DNA of 64,000 nt, taken from Ectobacillus panaciterrae DSM 19096 (GTDB taxonomy: Bacteria > Bacillota > Bacilli > Bacillales > Bacillaceae_G). Under the pieces are notes generated by a model that was given only the letters and a program-made list of their open reading frames with translations, had not been told where the DNA came from and did no database searches. Shown here piece after piece: positions 44,163 through 54,156 of this stretch; positions within the stretch are counted from its first letter, which is position 1, and each line of letters begins with the position of its first letter. The translations under genes were made by a program, and so were the position numbers. Location: contig NZ_AUMR01000013.1 in NCBI RefSeq assembly GCF_000430785.1, forward strand, positions 47,307 through 111,306, read 5' to 3'.

Positions 44163-44666
44163 ATGAAGGTTGCGATTGGATCATTAAATAAAACAAAGAT
44201 CGGAGCTGTTCGAAATGTGCTGACAGATGAAGAGCTGCTGCCTGTAGCAGTGCCATCGGGCGTAGCAGCTCAGCCGTTTTCCGATGAGGAAACGATGAAT
44301 GGCGCCGTGAATCGTGCAAGGAAAGCGCTAGAGGAAACAGAAGCCGACATCGCAATTGGTCTTGAGGGCGGTGTGGTGGAAACGGCTCATGGTCTTTTTT
44401 TATGCAACTGGGGAGCGCTTGCCGCGCGTTCCGGTGTAACGCTTCTTGCAGGAGGCGCACGTATCAAGCTGCCAGATGAGTTTTTAGAGTCGCTGAAGCA
44501 AGGGCAAGAGTTGAGCGAAGTGATGGACGCGTACACAAAGCGAAAGGATATCCGCAGCAATGAAGGCGCAATCGGCATTTTTACGAGCGGATATGTCAAT
44601 CGTGAAGAAATGTTCACGCATGTGGCAAAGCTGTTAATGGGACAGTATAAATACTACGGAGCATAA
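44163..44666 (+). CDS. DUF84 inosine/xanthosine triphosphatase-like protein
   Basis: 167 residues from ATG 44163, best spaced from GAAGGGAG; ATG 44157 is an alternative. Opens MKVAIGSLNKTKIGAVRNVL, contains PFSDEETMNGAVNRARKAL and IGLEGGV, the pattern of YjjX-type non-canonical NTPases that clear ITP/XTP. Length agrees with the family. Confidence 0.88.
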   Translation: MKVAIGSLNKTKIGAVRNVLTDEELLPVAVPSGVAAQPFSDEETMNGAVNRARKALEETEADIAIGLEGGVVETAHGLFLCNWGALAARSGVTLLAGGARIKLPDEFLESLKQGQELSEVMDAYTKRKDIRSNEGAIGIFTSGYVNREEMFTHVAKLLMGQYKYYGA

Positions 44667-44729
44667 TTGTTGCACGCACTTTGTTTATAGGTTTTAATGA
44701 TTGCAGACACGAATTTGGAGGAGGACGTT

Positions 44730-45047
44730 ATGATGAAAAAGCTGGAAAGCATGGAGCAATTGCAAGCGGTAAAAACAGAAGGAAAGGTTATCTTCTTATT
44801 TTCAGCAGACTGGTGCCCGGATTGCCGTTTTATCGACCCGTTTATGCCGGAAGTAGAGGGGAAATATAAAGAGTTCACATTCTATTATGTAGACCGCGAT
44901 AAATTTATTGACTTATGCATAGAAATGGACGTATTCGGAATTCCAAGCTTCGTTGCATTCGACCACGGGAAAGAAATCGGCCGTTTCGTAAACAAGGACA
45001 GAAAAACACAAGAGCAAATTGAGGCGTTTATTGAAGGATTACAATAA
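44730..45047 (+). CDS. ytpP: thioredoxin-like protein YtpP
   Basis: 105 residues from ATG 44730 or 44733 (TTGGAGGAGG ahead). Thioredoxin fold with active site WCPDC at about residues 26-30 and the cis-proline in FGIPSF. The CPDC centre differs from the CGPC of TrxA. First gene of ytpP-ytpQ-ytpR. Confidence 0.9.
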   Translation: MMKKLESMEQLQAVKTEGKVIFLFSADWCPDCRFIDPFMPEVEGKYKEFTFYYVDRDKFIDLCIEMDVFGIPSFVAFDHGKEIGRFVNKDRKTQEQIEAFIEGLQ

Positions 45048-45074
45048 AACTCCGCCAAGAAAGGAGTGATTGCT

Positions 45075-45881
45075 ATGAAAATGAACAGCAAAAAAATGAA
45101 GGACGAGCTCATGAAGCGTCTTGATCGTCCGGAATGGGCATTTCATCATGACCCTGAAAAGGATACGCTTCGTGTAGAAAATAAAGAAACAAAAAAAGGA
45201 ATTACAGTTGCTTTGCCTGGCATTATAGCCAAATGGGAAATGAAGAAAGAGAAAGCGATTGAAGAGATTGTTTATTACGTAGAAGAGGCGCTGCTTGCTA
45301 TGCATAAGGAAGAAGCAGAAACAACACGTATTTTTCCTGTTATTCGCTCTGCTTCATTTCCAGCAGAGCAGGAGGAAGGAAATCCGTTTGTGACTGCTTC
45401 GCATACAGCAGAAACGCGTATTTATTATGCATTGGATTCAGAGAAAACGTATCGTTTAATTGATACGAGATTATTAGGACAGCTGGGCTTGGAAGAGCAG
45501 CAAATGAAAGAGATGGCCCTTTTTAACGTTCGCTCTCTTTCACGAAAAATGAAAAAGGACGAAGTGGCGGGAAACATCTTCTATTTCTTTAATGCGAACG
45601 ACGGCTACGATGCAAGCCGCATTCTTGATGATTCTCTTTTGGAAGAGATGAAGCAGCAAATTACAGGTGATATGGTAGTGGCGGTTCCTCATCAGGATGT
45701 GCTGATTGTTGCTGATATTCGCAATGAAATCGGTTATGATATTATTGCGCAAATGACAATGAAGTTTTTTGCGGAAGGCCGCGTGCCGATTACATCGCTT
45801 TCCTTCATGTATGAAAATAAAGAGCTGGAGCCGATTTTCATTCTAGGAAAAAATCGTGTAAAACAAGACCGAAAGAAGTAG
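45075..45881 (+). CDS. ytpQ: DUF1444 protein YtpQ
   Basis: 268 residues from ATG 45075 (AAGGAGTG ahead). Cytoplasmic, family DUF1444, function unknown. Begins with a positively charged helix and contains [20 protein letters not shown], typical of the family. Same order as B. subtilis ytpP-ytpQ-ytpR. Confidence 0.9.
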   Translation: MKMNSKKMKDELMKRLDRPEWAFHHDPEKDTLRVENKETKKGITVALPGIIAKWEMKKEKAIEEIVYYVEEALLAMHKEEAETTRIFPVIRSASFPAEQEEGNPFVTASHTAETRIYYALDSEKTYRLIDTRLLGQLGLEEQQMKEMALFNVRSLSRKMKKDEVAGNIFYFFNANDGYDASRILDDSLLEEMKQQITGDMVVAVPHQDVLIVADIRNEIGYDIIAQMTMKFFAEGRVPITSLSFMYENKELEPIFILGKNRVKQDRKK

Positions 45882-45895
45882 GAAGGATGAAAGCA

Positions 45896-46501
45896 GTGAA
45901 CGTTTTTTACAATCGAGAAGGCATTGGGGATACACTCATTATCTCCATGCAGGACATTAGCCTGGATAACCGTATATTTGAGCGAAAGGGAGATGCAGCT
46001 CGCGTGTTTGACAGCGAAAGCAATGAGACGGCGGGCTATAACATCTTTAACGTTTCTTCACATATAGAGATTGCAGAGACAGGCACTGTAACGTTAACAG
46101 AAGAGCTTGTTGCTCAAATAAATACTATATTGGAGAAGAATGGATTTATTGAAAAAGTACAAGCTGATTTCTCTCCAAAGTTTGTAGTAGGGTATGTAAA
46201 GTCAAAAGAGAAGCATCCGAATGCTGATAAGCTGAATATCTGTCAAGTGGATATAGGAGAAGAAACAGTGCAAATCGTTTGCGGTGCACCGAACGTAGAT
46301 GCAGGACAAAAGGTTGTTGTCGCGAAAATCGGTGCAGTGATGCCGAGCGGACTTGTTATTAAACCTGCAGAGCTGCGTGGTGTACCGTCTTCCGGTATGA
46401 TTTGCTCTGCACGTGAGCTGGAATTGCCGGACGCTCCGCAGGAAAAAGGAATTCTAGTATTGGAAGAAAGCAGCGAAACAGGAAAACCGTTCGTATTTTA
46501 A
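45896..46501 (+). CDS. ytpR: tRNA-binding domain protein YtpR
   Basis: 201 residues from GTG 45896, spaced about 8 bases from AGGAAGG; ATG 45887 is too close to it. An N-terminal DUF4479-like region (about 90 residues) precedes a C-terminal EMAP-II/PheT-type OB-fold ([38 protein letters not shown]). Acts probably on tRNA; PheT N-terminal homologue. Last gene of its operon. Confidence 0.9.
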   Translation: MNVFYNREGIGDTLIISMQDISLDNRIFERKGDAARVFDSESNETAGYNIFNVSSHIEIAETGTVTLTEELVAQINTILEKNGFIEKVQADFSPKFVVGYVKSKEKHPNADKLNICQVDIGEETVQIVCGAPNVDAGQKVVVAKIGAVMPSGLVIKPAELRGVPSSGMICSARELELPDAPQEKGILVLEESSETGKPFVF

Positions 46502-46541
46502 GAACAAAAGCCGTCAGTTCAGTCTGACGGCTTTTGTTCTG
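46501..46541 (+). terminator. terminator of the ytpPQR operon
   Basis: A 17-bp perfect palindrome (AGAACAAAAGCCGTCAG and its complement) with a TTCAGT loop starts at the ytpR stop codon. Confidence 0.9.
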
Positions 46542-46554
46542 TGTTAAGAAAGAT

Positions 46555-46733
46555 AAAAGCGGGGGCGTATCCAGCTCTGCCTGAACGAGCCGGTTCCGCT
46601 TTTCTTTGATGTCCAGCTCCACCGGCAAGGCGCTGCCACCAAAGAACCCCCGCCGCATAAAGGCAAAAAGCGCCTTTCTGGGCAGGGAACCTTTGGTTCT
46701 GCGCCTGAACGAGCCGGCTCCGCTTTTCGTTGG
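46555..46733 (-). repeat. REP-like repeat, inverse tandem copy
   Basis: Two reverse-orientation units (CGAGCCGGTTCCGCTTTTCT near 46588 and CGAGCCGGCTCCGCTTTTCG near 46709) separated by CCAGCTCCACCGGCAAGGCG and an inverted segment. Fills most of the ytpR-sftA gap. Confidence 0.8.
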
Positions 46734-46818
46734 GATGCGGGAGCAATTTTTTCTACACTTTTTGCCGAATGCTGTTACAATAAAGGGTGTTACTATTGGG
46801 GAGAAAGAGTGGTAATGC

Positions 46819-49524
46819 ATGTTAGATTGGATGAAAAAGCTGTTAAAGAAAGAGGAAAGTGATGCAGACGATTCCGTTATTCTTGAAGCGGAACAGTATC
46901 AAGCGCAAAAAAACAACAAAAAAGTAGTGTCTGATTCATATCCAAATGGCAAGTTTCGTTTTCCGGTTATACCTGATAACAGGCAAGTAAACCGCCCTGC
47001 CCCGATCCCGTTTAAAGAACGGCAGGCAGAACCGCCAAAAGAAAGTCAGCCGCAGCCTATGCCGGTTGCAAAAATGATAAAACCAGATCCTAAGCCGATG
47101 CAAGTACGTGAACCATCACAGGACACAGTCGTGTTCAAACCGGCTCAGCCGAAGCAAGAATCGCCATCACCGAAAGAAAAAAAAGAAAAACAAGTGAATC
47201 GGGGTCCGTTTCGTCTTACAGAGACGATTTCACCTGTTTTTGGCTACAGCCGTCCGAATGAAGATTTATGGAAAAAGGAGCCGGCGCCAGATCTTATTTT
47301 ATCTTCAGAGAGCTTATCCGTAGTAGATGCTTGGTTAGTAAAGAACGGTTTTCTCGACGCTCCTCTTGAGGTAGAAGAACCAGAGCATATATATATAGAG
47401 GAAGAATTGTTCTATGAAGATGAAAATATCAAAGAAGAGCTTATAAGTGATGAAGACTCTGTTGTGTATGAAGAATTTGAGACGCCTGTTTTGAATGAGG
47501 AACTTTGCTCTGAAGATCGAGCGGAGACGAAGCAGGGAAGCATCGATTTTCCGAAGAGAGATTCGGTTGCAGAACCGGAGATTGTTATTGAAGGCGCAGC
47601 AAGAATAGAAGAGCCGTTCATAATTAGTGGTGTTATAGCAGAAGAGAATATTTCCATGCCAGAACATATATCAGTACAAGAAGATATGGCAGAAGATGTG
47701 ATACAAGATATAACGATTGAAGAAATAGAAGAACAGGATTCTTCATATGGCGAAGAACTGACGGACGAACAAACTTCTTCTGGGGAAAATAAAGAAGAAG
47801 CGTTTGAAGAAGAGCCAGCATACGACGATTATGCTGCGTCAGTACAAATGCAAAATATACCTTCAGAGCCTGCGGACATACAGCATGTTCCGCCAGAGCA
47901 AACGGAGGAATATGCGGAACCTTTTATTGCTGCGGATGAACGAGAGCATAAAGAACAAGAAGCGCCGCGGCGCGAGAAGAAGCGTTTCGTTCCATACAAT
48001 GTGGTTATGCTGAAGCGGGATAAGCTGAAGCTGGCAGGTCGTCAAGTCAAGAATGCGGAGCCGCCGCAAAAAGCAACGGAGCCTGCCGAGGAAGAAGAGC
48101 CGCCGCTATATGCATTTCCGTCCTTTGGACTTTTGAGTATACCAAATGCGCCGGCATCAAACGATGAAGAATGGCTGGAAGAACAAAAACAGCTTTTGGA
48201 TACAACATTTGAAAACTTCCATGTTGGTGCGAAAGTGATTCATGTGACGCAAGGACCGGCTGTTACGAGATTTGAAGTGCAGCCGGAGCCTGGCGTGAAA
48301 GTGAATAAAATTACAAACTTGTCCGATGATATTAAGCTGAATTTAGCGGCGCGGGATATACGTATAGAAGCGCCGATTCCCGGCAAAAATGCGGTCGGGA
48401 TTGAAGTGCCAAATCGAACGAGCAAGCCGGTATTTTTACGGGAGATTTTACGAAGTCCTGTGTTTACAAAAAGCGAATCCCCATTAACAGTAGCGCTTGG
48501 ACTTGATATTTCCGGCATGCCGATTGTAACGGATATTCGCAAAATGCCGCATGGGCTGATTGCGGGTGCTACCGGTTCAGGAAAAAGTGTATGCATTAAT
48601 GCGATTCTAACAAGCATTTTATACAAAGCTCTGCCGCATGAAGTAAAGCTTTTGCTCATCGACCCGAAAATGGTAGAGCTTGCGCCTTACAACGAAGTGC
48701 CGCATCTTGTATCTCCAGTAATTACCGATGTAAAAGCGGCCACTGCGGCATTAAAATGGGCAGTGGAGGAAATGGAGCGGCGCTACGAGCTTTTTGCCCA
48801 TGCCGGAGCACGCGATTTGACACGCTATAACGATTTAGTAAAACAACATGCGGCAAACGGTCAGCAATTGCCGTACATCGTCATTGTAATTGATGAGCTC
48901 GCAGATCTTATGATGGTATCTCCCGCTGATGTCGAAGAAGCAATTTGCCGGATTGCACAAAAAGCGAGAGCCTGTGGCATACACTTGCTTGTTGCCACGC
49001 AGCGGCCGTCCGTTGATGTTATTACCGGATTGATTAAAGCAAATATTCCAACCCGTGTTGCGTTTACTGTGTCTTCACAGGTAGATTCTCGTACCATTAT
49101 AGATATGAGCGGTGCTGAGAAGCTTTTGGGACGCGGGGATATGCTGTTCCTGGAAAATGGAACAGGAAAACCGGTTCGTGTGCAAGGTGTGTACGTATCG
49201 GATGAGGAGATTGAGCGTACCGTTGCTCACGTAAAGCGAGAGATGAAACCCGATTACCTATTCCAGCAGGAAGATTTGCTTGCGAAGGTAGAACAGCATG
49301 AAGCAGAGGACGAGCTGTTTTTGGAAGCATGTCAGTTTGTGCTTGATCAAGGGGGAGCATCTACATCCTCTTTACAAAGAAGGTTCCGCATAGGCTATAA
49401 CCGTGCAGCTCGTCTTATGGAAGAGATGGAGATGCAGGGTATCATTTCGGAGGCGCGCGGGACGAAGCCGCGCGATGTTCTCATTACGGAAGATGAGTTA
49501 GCCGCTATGCAGGATAACGTGTAA
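46819..49524 (+). CDS. sftA: DNA translocase SftA (YtpS)
   Basis: 901 residues, soluble FtsK/SpoIIIE-type DNA pump that clears chromosomal DNA from the closing division septum. About 430 N-terminal residues are acidic, Glu/Pro-rich and low-complexity, with no transmembrane helix, as in SftA and unlike SpoIIIE. The motor has Walker A GATGSGKS at about residues 581-588, Walker B IVIVIDELADLMM, and ATQRPSVDVITG. A C-terminal gamma winged helix (about 835-895) reads the KOPS-like SRS sequences. B. subtilis SftA is 952 residues. Confidence 0.95.
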   Translation: MLDWMKKLLKKEESDADDSVILEAEQYQAQKNNKKVVSDSYPNGKFRFPVIPDNRQVNRPAPIPFKERQAEPPKESQPQPMPVAKMIKPDPKPMQVREPSQDTVVFKPAQPKQESPSPKEKKEKQVNRGPFRLTETISPVFGYSRPNEDLWKKEPAPDLILSSESLSVVDAWLVKNGFLDAPLEVEEPEHIYIEEELFYEDENIKEELISDEDSVVYEEFETPVLNEELCSEDRAETKQGSIDFPKRDSVAEPEIVIEGAARIEEPFIISGVIAEENISMPEHISVQEDMAEDVIQDITIEEIEEQDSSYGEELTDEQTSSGENKEEAFEEEPAYDDYAASVQMQNIPSEPADIQHVPPEQTEEYAEPFIAADEREHKEQEAPRREKKRFVPYNVVMLKRDKLKLAGRQVKNAEPPQKATEPAEEEEPPLYAFPSFGLLSIPNAPASNDEEWLEEQKQLLDTTFENFHVGAKVIHVTQGPAVTRFEVQPEPGVKVNKITNLSDDIKLNLAARDIRIEAPIPGKNAVGIEVPNRTSKPVFLREILRSPVFTKSESPLTVALGLDISGMPIVTDIRKMPHGLIAGATGSGKSVCINAILTSILYKALPHEVKLLLIDPKMVELAPYNEVPHLVSPVITDVKAATAALKWAVEEMERRYELFAHAGARDLTRYNDLVKQHAANGQQLPYIVIVIDELADLMMVSPADVEEAICRIAQKARACGIHLLVATQRPSVDVITGLIKANIPTRVAFTVSSQVDSRTIIDMSGAEKLLGRGDMLFLENGTGKPVRVQGVYVSDEEIERTVAHVKREMKPDYLFQQEDLLAKVEQHEAEDELFLEACQFVLDQGGASTSSLQRRFRIGYNRAARLMEEMEMQGIISEARGTKPRDVLITEDELAAMQDNV

Positions 49525-49644
49525 AGTAATTTCCACGCGTCGATTCATGTTAGATCTCTTCTTAATAGAGACAAGGACGATTAGAGCAAAAGTATTTACC
49601 TCATACTAAAAAGAAAGATGAGAGCAGAGCAGGGAGCTTAGTAT

Positions 49645-50763
49645 ATGAAAGAGATAGAATTAAAGTTGCAGGGACAGATTAATCGACTTACAAATCATAC
49701 GTTCAAGTTTGATGAGCGCGTTGGCGAAGGCTGGTTTTCCGCTGTATATTTCTTAAAAACGCGCGACATCGTTAAAGAATTTTGTTCGGGCGCCATCGTA
49801 ACAATGCAGTTTTTTCAAAAGGAGCATGCGGTGCTGTGCGGAACAGACGAAGTTATTGCGTTGTTAGAGACTTTCGCAGATCACCCGGAAGAGCTGGAGG
49901 TTCATTCCTTAAAAGATGGAGACCAAATCAGCCCATTTGAAACAGTTCTTACAATCCGCGGAAGATACGAGGACTTCGGATACTTAGAAGGTGTGATTGA
50001 CGGCATATTGGCACGCCGCACTTCCGTTGCTACAAACGTATACAATGTTGTGCAGGCAGCCCGAAGCGGCGGGAAGAATAAACCTATTATTTTCATGGGG
50101 GACCGTGATGATCATTTTACGCAGCAAGCAGGGGATGGATACGCAGCTCACATTGGCGGCACGAGCGCCCAAGCGACGCATGCAATGAATGAATGGTGGG
50201 GCAAGAGCGGGATGGGAACTATGCCCCATGCGCTTATTCAAATGTTTGACGGGGATGTCGTACAAGCAGCACATGCATATTACAAGAAATTTCCCGAAGA
50301 CGACTTGGTTGTTCTGATTGATTACAACAATGATGTAATTACTGATGCGCTCAGAGTTGCACGAGAATTTGGCGCTGAATTAAAAGGCGTCCGTGTTGAT
50401 ACATCTCGTACTATGATTGATCAGTATTTCATCCGCCATCCCGAGGTGTTGGGCACATTCGACCCGCGCGGAGCAAATCCGTCCCTTATTTTTGCGCTTC
50501 GTAAAGCATTGGATGACGAAGGGTTCCATCATGTGAAAATCGTTGTGAGCGGCGGCTTTGATCAAAAGCGCATTCGAGAGTTCGAAGCCCAGAACGTTCC
50601 GGTTGACATGTACGGAGTCGGCGGCAGTTTATTGAAAATAAATATCGGCTTTACCGGTGATAATGTAGAATTAAATGGCAAGCCGGCGGCAAAGGCTGGA
50701 CGAAAGTATCGTCCGAATCCGCGTTTAGAACGAGTGGAACTCAAGAGAATAGAAACTCAATAA
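49645..50763 (+). CDS. nicotinate phosphoribosyltransferase-family protein
   Basis: 372 residues. Nicotinate/quinolinate phosphoribosyltransferase fold of the shorter, archaeal-like NAPRTase group that salvages nicotinate to NaMN. The opening INRLTNHTFKFDERVGEGWFSAVYFLKTRDIV, GTSAQATHAMN and the phosphate-binding VVSGGFDQKRIREFEAQNVPVDMYGVG are typical. It lies between sftA and murC in this genome, with a terminator after it. Confidence 0.88.
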   Translation: MKEIELKLQGQINRLTNHTFKFDERVGEGWFSAVYFLKTRDIVKEFCSGAIVTMQFFQKEHAVLCGTDEVIALLETFADHPEELEVHSLKDGDQISPFETVLTIRGRYEDFGYLEGVIDGILARRTSVATNVYNVVQAARSGGKNKPIIFMGDRDDHFTQQAGDGYAAHIGGTSAQATHAMNEWWGKSGMGTMPHALIQMFDGDVVQAAHAYYKKFPEDDLVVLIDYNNDVITDALRVAREFGAELKGVRVDTSRTMIDQYFIRHPEVLGTFDPRGANPSLIFALRKALDDEGFHHVKIVVSGGFDQKRIREFEAQNVPVDMYGVGGSLLKINIGFTGDNVELNGKPAAKAGRKYRPNPRLERVELKRIETQ

Positions 50764-50764
50764 C

Positions 50765-50804
50765 AGAAAAACATGATAGAGAATATTCTCTGTCATGTTT
50801 TTCT
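50765..50804 (+). terminator. terminator after nicotinate phosphoribosyltransferase gene
   Basis: Palindrome AGAAAAACATGA...TCATGTTTTTCT with an almost perfect AT-rich middle. Confidence 0.85.
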
Positions 50805-50988
50805 GTCTCGTGTAGCAAACTGATTTTTGATATAATAGGTATGTTGTGACTCGATATAGAGTTATGTGGCGTTTATGAATATGTATATATGAAGAAAATA
50901 TGGGGATATTCCCAAATCGAGAAAACCATCATATACTGTCTTACAGATAGGTCGTTGGATTAGTTACAGATGTTGGAGGTTCTTTAAA

Positions 50989-52293
50989 ATGACAGTTTAC
51001 CATTTTGTAGGGATTAAAGGTACAGGTATGAGTGCCCTTGCACAAATCCTACATGATATGAAGAATACCATTCAAGGCTCGGATGTAGAAAAATATTTCT
51101 TTACGCAAGCGGAGCTGGAAAAGAGAGATATCACGATTCTACCATTTGATCAAAACAACATTCAAGAAGGGCAAGTCATTATTGCCGGAAATGCGTTTCC
51201 TGACACGCACGAAGAAATTGTAGCAGCAAGAGAACTGAATTTGCCTGTATATCGCTATCATCATTTCTTAGGCGATTTGATGAGCCGTCATACGAGCATT
51301 GCAGTTTCTGGCGCACATGGAAAGACGTCTACAACCGGATTATTATCTCATGTAGTTCGAGGTGCTTACCCGACTTCTTATTTAATCGGGGATGGAACAG
51401 GAAACGGCGTAGAAGATAGCAAATACTTTGTGTTTGAGTCTTGCGAATATCGCAGACATTTCTTGTCTTATCATCCCGACTATGCAATCATGACAAACAT
51501 CGATTTTGATCACCCTGATTATTTCAAGGATATTCATGATGTATTCAGTGCGTTTCAAGAGATGGCATTGCAGGTGAAAAAAGGGATTATCGCATGCGGC
51601 GATGATGAGCAGCTGCAAAAAATTCAAGCGAAAGTACCTGTTATCTTCTACGGTCTCGGTGAAGATAACGATTTCCAAGCACGCAACATACAGAAAGCCA
51701 CAGACGGAACAACGTTTGACGTATTTGTTCGTAATACATTCTATGGCACATTCCGCATTACAGGATACGGCAATCACAGCGTATTGAACGCGTTAGCTGT
51801 AATCGCGCTTTGTCATTATGAAAATATTGATGTAGAGATTGTGAAAGAGCAGTTAACAACTTTTAAGGGCGTAAAACGCCGTTTTAGCCAAAAAACGCTT
51901 GGTAGCCAAATCATCATCGATGATTATGCTCACCACCCAACAGAAATCACAGCGACGATTGAAGCGGCGCGTCAGAAGTATCCAGAGCGCGAGATTGTAG
52001 CAGTTTTCCAGCCGCATACATTCACCCGTACAAAGAAGTTTTTAGATGAGTTTGCCGAAAGCTTACAAAAAGCAGACCAAGTATATTTATGTGATATTTT
52101 CGGCTCCGCTCGGGAAAATCAAGGCGAGCTTTCGATTCAAGATCTGCAGCAGCGCATTGACGGTGCAGAATTGATCAGTGTTATGACAACAGAAGTATTG
52201 AAAAGACATACAACCGGAGTATTGATTTTCATGGGTGCTGGAGATATTCAGAAGTTCGAAAAAGCATATGAGAAAGAAGTACAAGTAAAATAG
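50989..52293 (+). CDS. murC: UDP-N-acetylmuramate-L-alanine ligase
   Basis: 434 residues. Adds L-Ala to UDP-MurNAc in peptidoglycan precursor synthesis. N-terminal UDP-binding [19 protein letters not shown] loop [11 protein letters not shown] at about residues 105-115, and [11 protein letters not shown] near 305-315. TTGGAGG precedes ATG 50989. Confidence 0.97.
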   Translation: MTVYHFVGIKGTGMSALAQILHDMKNTIQGSDVEKYFFTQAELEKRDITILPFDQNNIQEGQVIIAGNAFPDTHEEIVAARELNLPVYRYHHFLGDLMSRHTSIAVSGAHGKTSTTGLLSHVVRGAYPTSYLIGDGTGNGVEDSKYFVFESCEYRRHFLSYHPDYAIMTNIDFDHPDYFKDIHDVFSAFQEMALQVKKGIIACGDDEQLQKIQAKVPVIFYGLGEDNDFQARNIQKATDGTTFDVFVRNTFYGTFRITGYGNHSVLNALAVIALCHYENIDVEIVKEQLTTFKGVKRRFSQKTLGSQIIIDDYAHHPTEITATIEAARQKYPEREIVAVFQPHTFTRTKKFLDEFAESLQKADQVYLCDIFGSARENQGELSIQDLQQRIDGAELISVMTTEVLKRHTTGVLIFMGAGDIQKFEKAYEKEVQVK

Positions 52294-52307
52294 CTGTTTT
52301 ATGAGAT

Positions 52308-52342
52308 AAAAGGGATGCGAGAACAATCGCATCCCTTTTATT
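52308..52342 (+). terminator. terminator of murC
   Basis: Stem AAAAGGGATGCGA/TCGCATCCCTTTT with a six-base loop and T-rich tail. Confidence 0.92.
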
Positions 52343-52358
52343 GGCCTAAGGGAACACG

Positions 52359-52514
52359 TTAAATAGAAGGCTCGAATGTTTTGCAGTCTGTTTCTTGGGA
52401 GTTGTCCGCTTGTTTCCCTTTATGGCTCACCACATAGATTTGTGAAGCATCGCATCGATTTCCATCCGCCCAATATGCACAGTTGTTTACTTCGCATAAA
52501 ACATCTTTTGCCAT
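52359..52514 (-). CDS. DUF1540 small Cys protein
   Basis: 51 residues from ATG 52514 (AAGGAGGA ahead). Four cysteines in the DUF1540 pattern (VLCEVNNCAYWADGNRCDA, then DCKTFEP), suggesting a small metal-binding domain. Function unknown; common in Firmicutes spore formers. Confidence 0.85.
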   Translation of the reverse strand: MAKDVLCEVNNCAYWADGNRCDASQIYVVSHKGKQADNSQETDCKTFEPSI

Positions 52515-52635
52515 TATGAATTCCTCCTTTAGCATTTCTTGAAGTATGCATTTCATTCGGAAATGTCATACAAGCTTTAGTTTTCCCATGTAAAGCATTA
52601 GTCTATACGCAGAAAAAATGCATAAAAGAGAATAT

Positions 52636-52662
52636 AAAAAAGAGCGGAGAGCCGCTCTTTTA
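52636..52662 (-). terminator. terminator of the M29 aminopeptidase gene
   Basis: Stem AAAAGAGCGG/CCGCTCTTTT, four-base loop, followed on the minus strand by a T-run just past the stop codon. Confidence 0.88.
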
Positions 52663-52665
52663 CTG

Positions 52666-53781
52666 TTATTTTAAGTTTTCAGGGTTTAATCCCTCAAGCT
52701 CTGGAATTACAAAAAGGCCGTCTTTGCGAATCAAAACATCGTCAAAATAAATTTCGCCGCCGCCGTAATCAGGGCGCTGGATGCATACTAAATCCCAGTG
52801 AATATTGGAGTTATTGCCATTGTATGCTTCATCATAAGCTTGTCCCGGCGTGAAGTGGAAGCTGCCGTCAATTTTCTCATCAAACAAGATATCTCCCATC
52901 GGATGGAGAATATATGGATTCACGCCAATTGCGAATTCGCCGATATAACGAGCGCCTTCGTCTGTATCAAAAATTTTGTTGATGCGCTCTGTATCGTTTG
53001 CAGTCGCTTCTGTGATCTTACCTTCCTTGAATGTAAGCTGTACGTTTTCAAATGTATAGCCATTGTAAGGAGATGGTGTGTTGTACGTGATTGTGCCGTT
53101 TATAGAATCCTTTACAGGAGCCGTAAACACTTCCCCGTCTGGAATGTTCATTTGACCTGCGCATTTGATGGCTGGAATATCTTTAATGGAGAAGGCTAAA
53201 TCTGTGCCCGGTCCTGTAATGCGAACCTTATCTGTTTTGTTCATAAGCTCTACAAGGCTGTCCATCGCTTCGCTCATTTTTCCGTAATCCAGGTTGCATA
53301 CGTCAAAATAGAAGTCTTCAAACGCTTCTGTGCTCATTTTAGCAAGCTGCGCCATAGAAGAATTCGGGTAGCGAAGCACAACCCAGCGTGTTTTTGGAAC
53401 GCGAATGTCTCTATGTACCTTTTGTCCGACTGTTTGACCGTGAACTTTCATTTTATCGCTTGGCACATCAGCAAGCTCATTAATGTTATCACCGGAACGA
53501 AGACCAATGTAGGCATCCATATTTTTCATTACATTTGCTTCAAATTCCGCAACTTGAGAGAAGTGCTCTTCTGTTGCACCCATCATCAATGCGCGGTCCA
53601 CTTGATGGTCTTTTAAGGAAACAAACGGATAACCGCCTGCTTTGTATGCTTCTTTTACAAGCGCTGTTACAAGTTCTCGCTGCAAGCCGAAATTCTCAAT
53701 CAATACTTTTTCGCCTTTTTGAAGCTTTACAGAATAGTTAATTAAATTATGCGCTAATGTTTCAATGCGCGGATCTTTCAT
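52666..53781 (-). CDS. M29-family aminopeptidase
   Basis: 371 residues from ATG 53781 (AAAGGAGGGT ahead); the longer frame extends into a dispersed repeat and is rejected. Family M29 (AmpS/PepS/aminopeptidase T) with the metal-site stretches TGPGTDLAFSI, NIPDGEVFTAP, GEFAIGVNP, and IHWDLVC near the C-terminus. Cytoplasmic, cobalt- or zinc-dependent release of N-terminal residues. Shorter than the ~410-residue AmpS but ends normally. Confidence 0.9.
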   Translation of the reverse strand: MKDPRIETLAHNLINYSVKLQKGEKVLIENFGLQRELVTALVKEAYKAGGYPFVSLKDHQVDRALMMGATEEHFSQVAEFEANVMKNMDAYIGLRSGDNINELADVPSDKMKVHGQTVGQKVHRDIRVPKTRWVVLRYPNSSMAQLAKMSTEAFEDFYFDVCNLDYGKMSEAMDSLVELMNKTDKVRITGPGTDLAFSIKDIPAIKCAGQMNIPDGEVFTAPVKDSINGTITYNTPSPYNGYTFENVQLTFKEGKITEATANDTERINKIFDTDEGARYIGEFAIGVNPYILHPMGDILFDEKIDGSFHFTPGQAYDEAYNGNNSNIHWDLVCIQRPDYGGGEIYFDDVLIRKDGLFVIPELEGLNPENLK

Positions 53782-53833
53782 ATATGTACCCTCCTTTTTC
53801 TCTACTTCTCTATTGTAACCAACTTCACCCCAT

Positions 53834-53862
53834 TTGTTTACTATATATGAGTGAATGATAAT
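53834..53862 (+). promoter_or_regulatory. possible promoter inside the 82-bp repeat
   Basis: TTGTTT (53834-53839), 17-bp spacer, GATAAT (53857-53862). Together with the terminator at 53966-54007 it could define a roughly 140-nt RNA. The -10 lies inside the repeat; the -35 does not. Confidence 0.35.
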
Positions 53863-53921
53863 TTCGACATGTCCATGTGCTATGTGCACCCAAAAGGAGT
53901 ATGGTATACTTCTTCTCTCTG
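53841..53921 (-). repeat. 82-bp dispersed repeat, copy 2
   Basis: Reverse complement of 29035-29116 with a handful of substitutions and one indel. It lies upstream of the M29 gene start and reads in frame into its 5' extension. Confidence 0.8.
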
Positions 53922-53965
53922 GTTTACTCTTGCATGAACCACTACAAAGGTTTGACCGCTTCTGC

Positions 53966-54007
53966 ACGTCTTTTGATCTCTCCCTACTATCAAAAGACGT
54001 TTTTTTA
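53966..54007 (+). terminator. orphan strong terminator upstream of ytxG
   Basis: A 12-bp perfect stem ACGTCTTTTGAT/ATCAAAAGACGT and seven or more Ts. The preceding genes on both sides are on the minus strand, so no annotated plus-strand transcript ends here. Confidence 0.75.
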
Positions 54008-54156
54008 TTCACTTGTATATAGTTGCTATTCAAGTTATCGAAAAAATAAGACAATTAGCTGAATAATTACATTTTGATTACTTCTAAGTGAAGGATTAGA
54101 ATAGAGGGAAATTTAATTGTATAATAATAACAAAATCATCTGAAGGAGTGAAGCGC

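Noticed and set aside
53782..54054. 91-residue N-terminal extension of the M29 aminopeptidase
   Set aside because: It reads through the 82-bp dispersed repeat; ATG 53781 has a perfect AAAGGAGG site and the proper family start.
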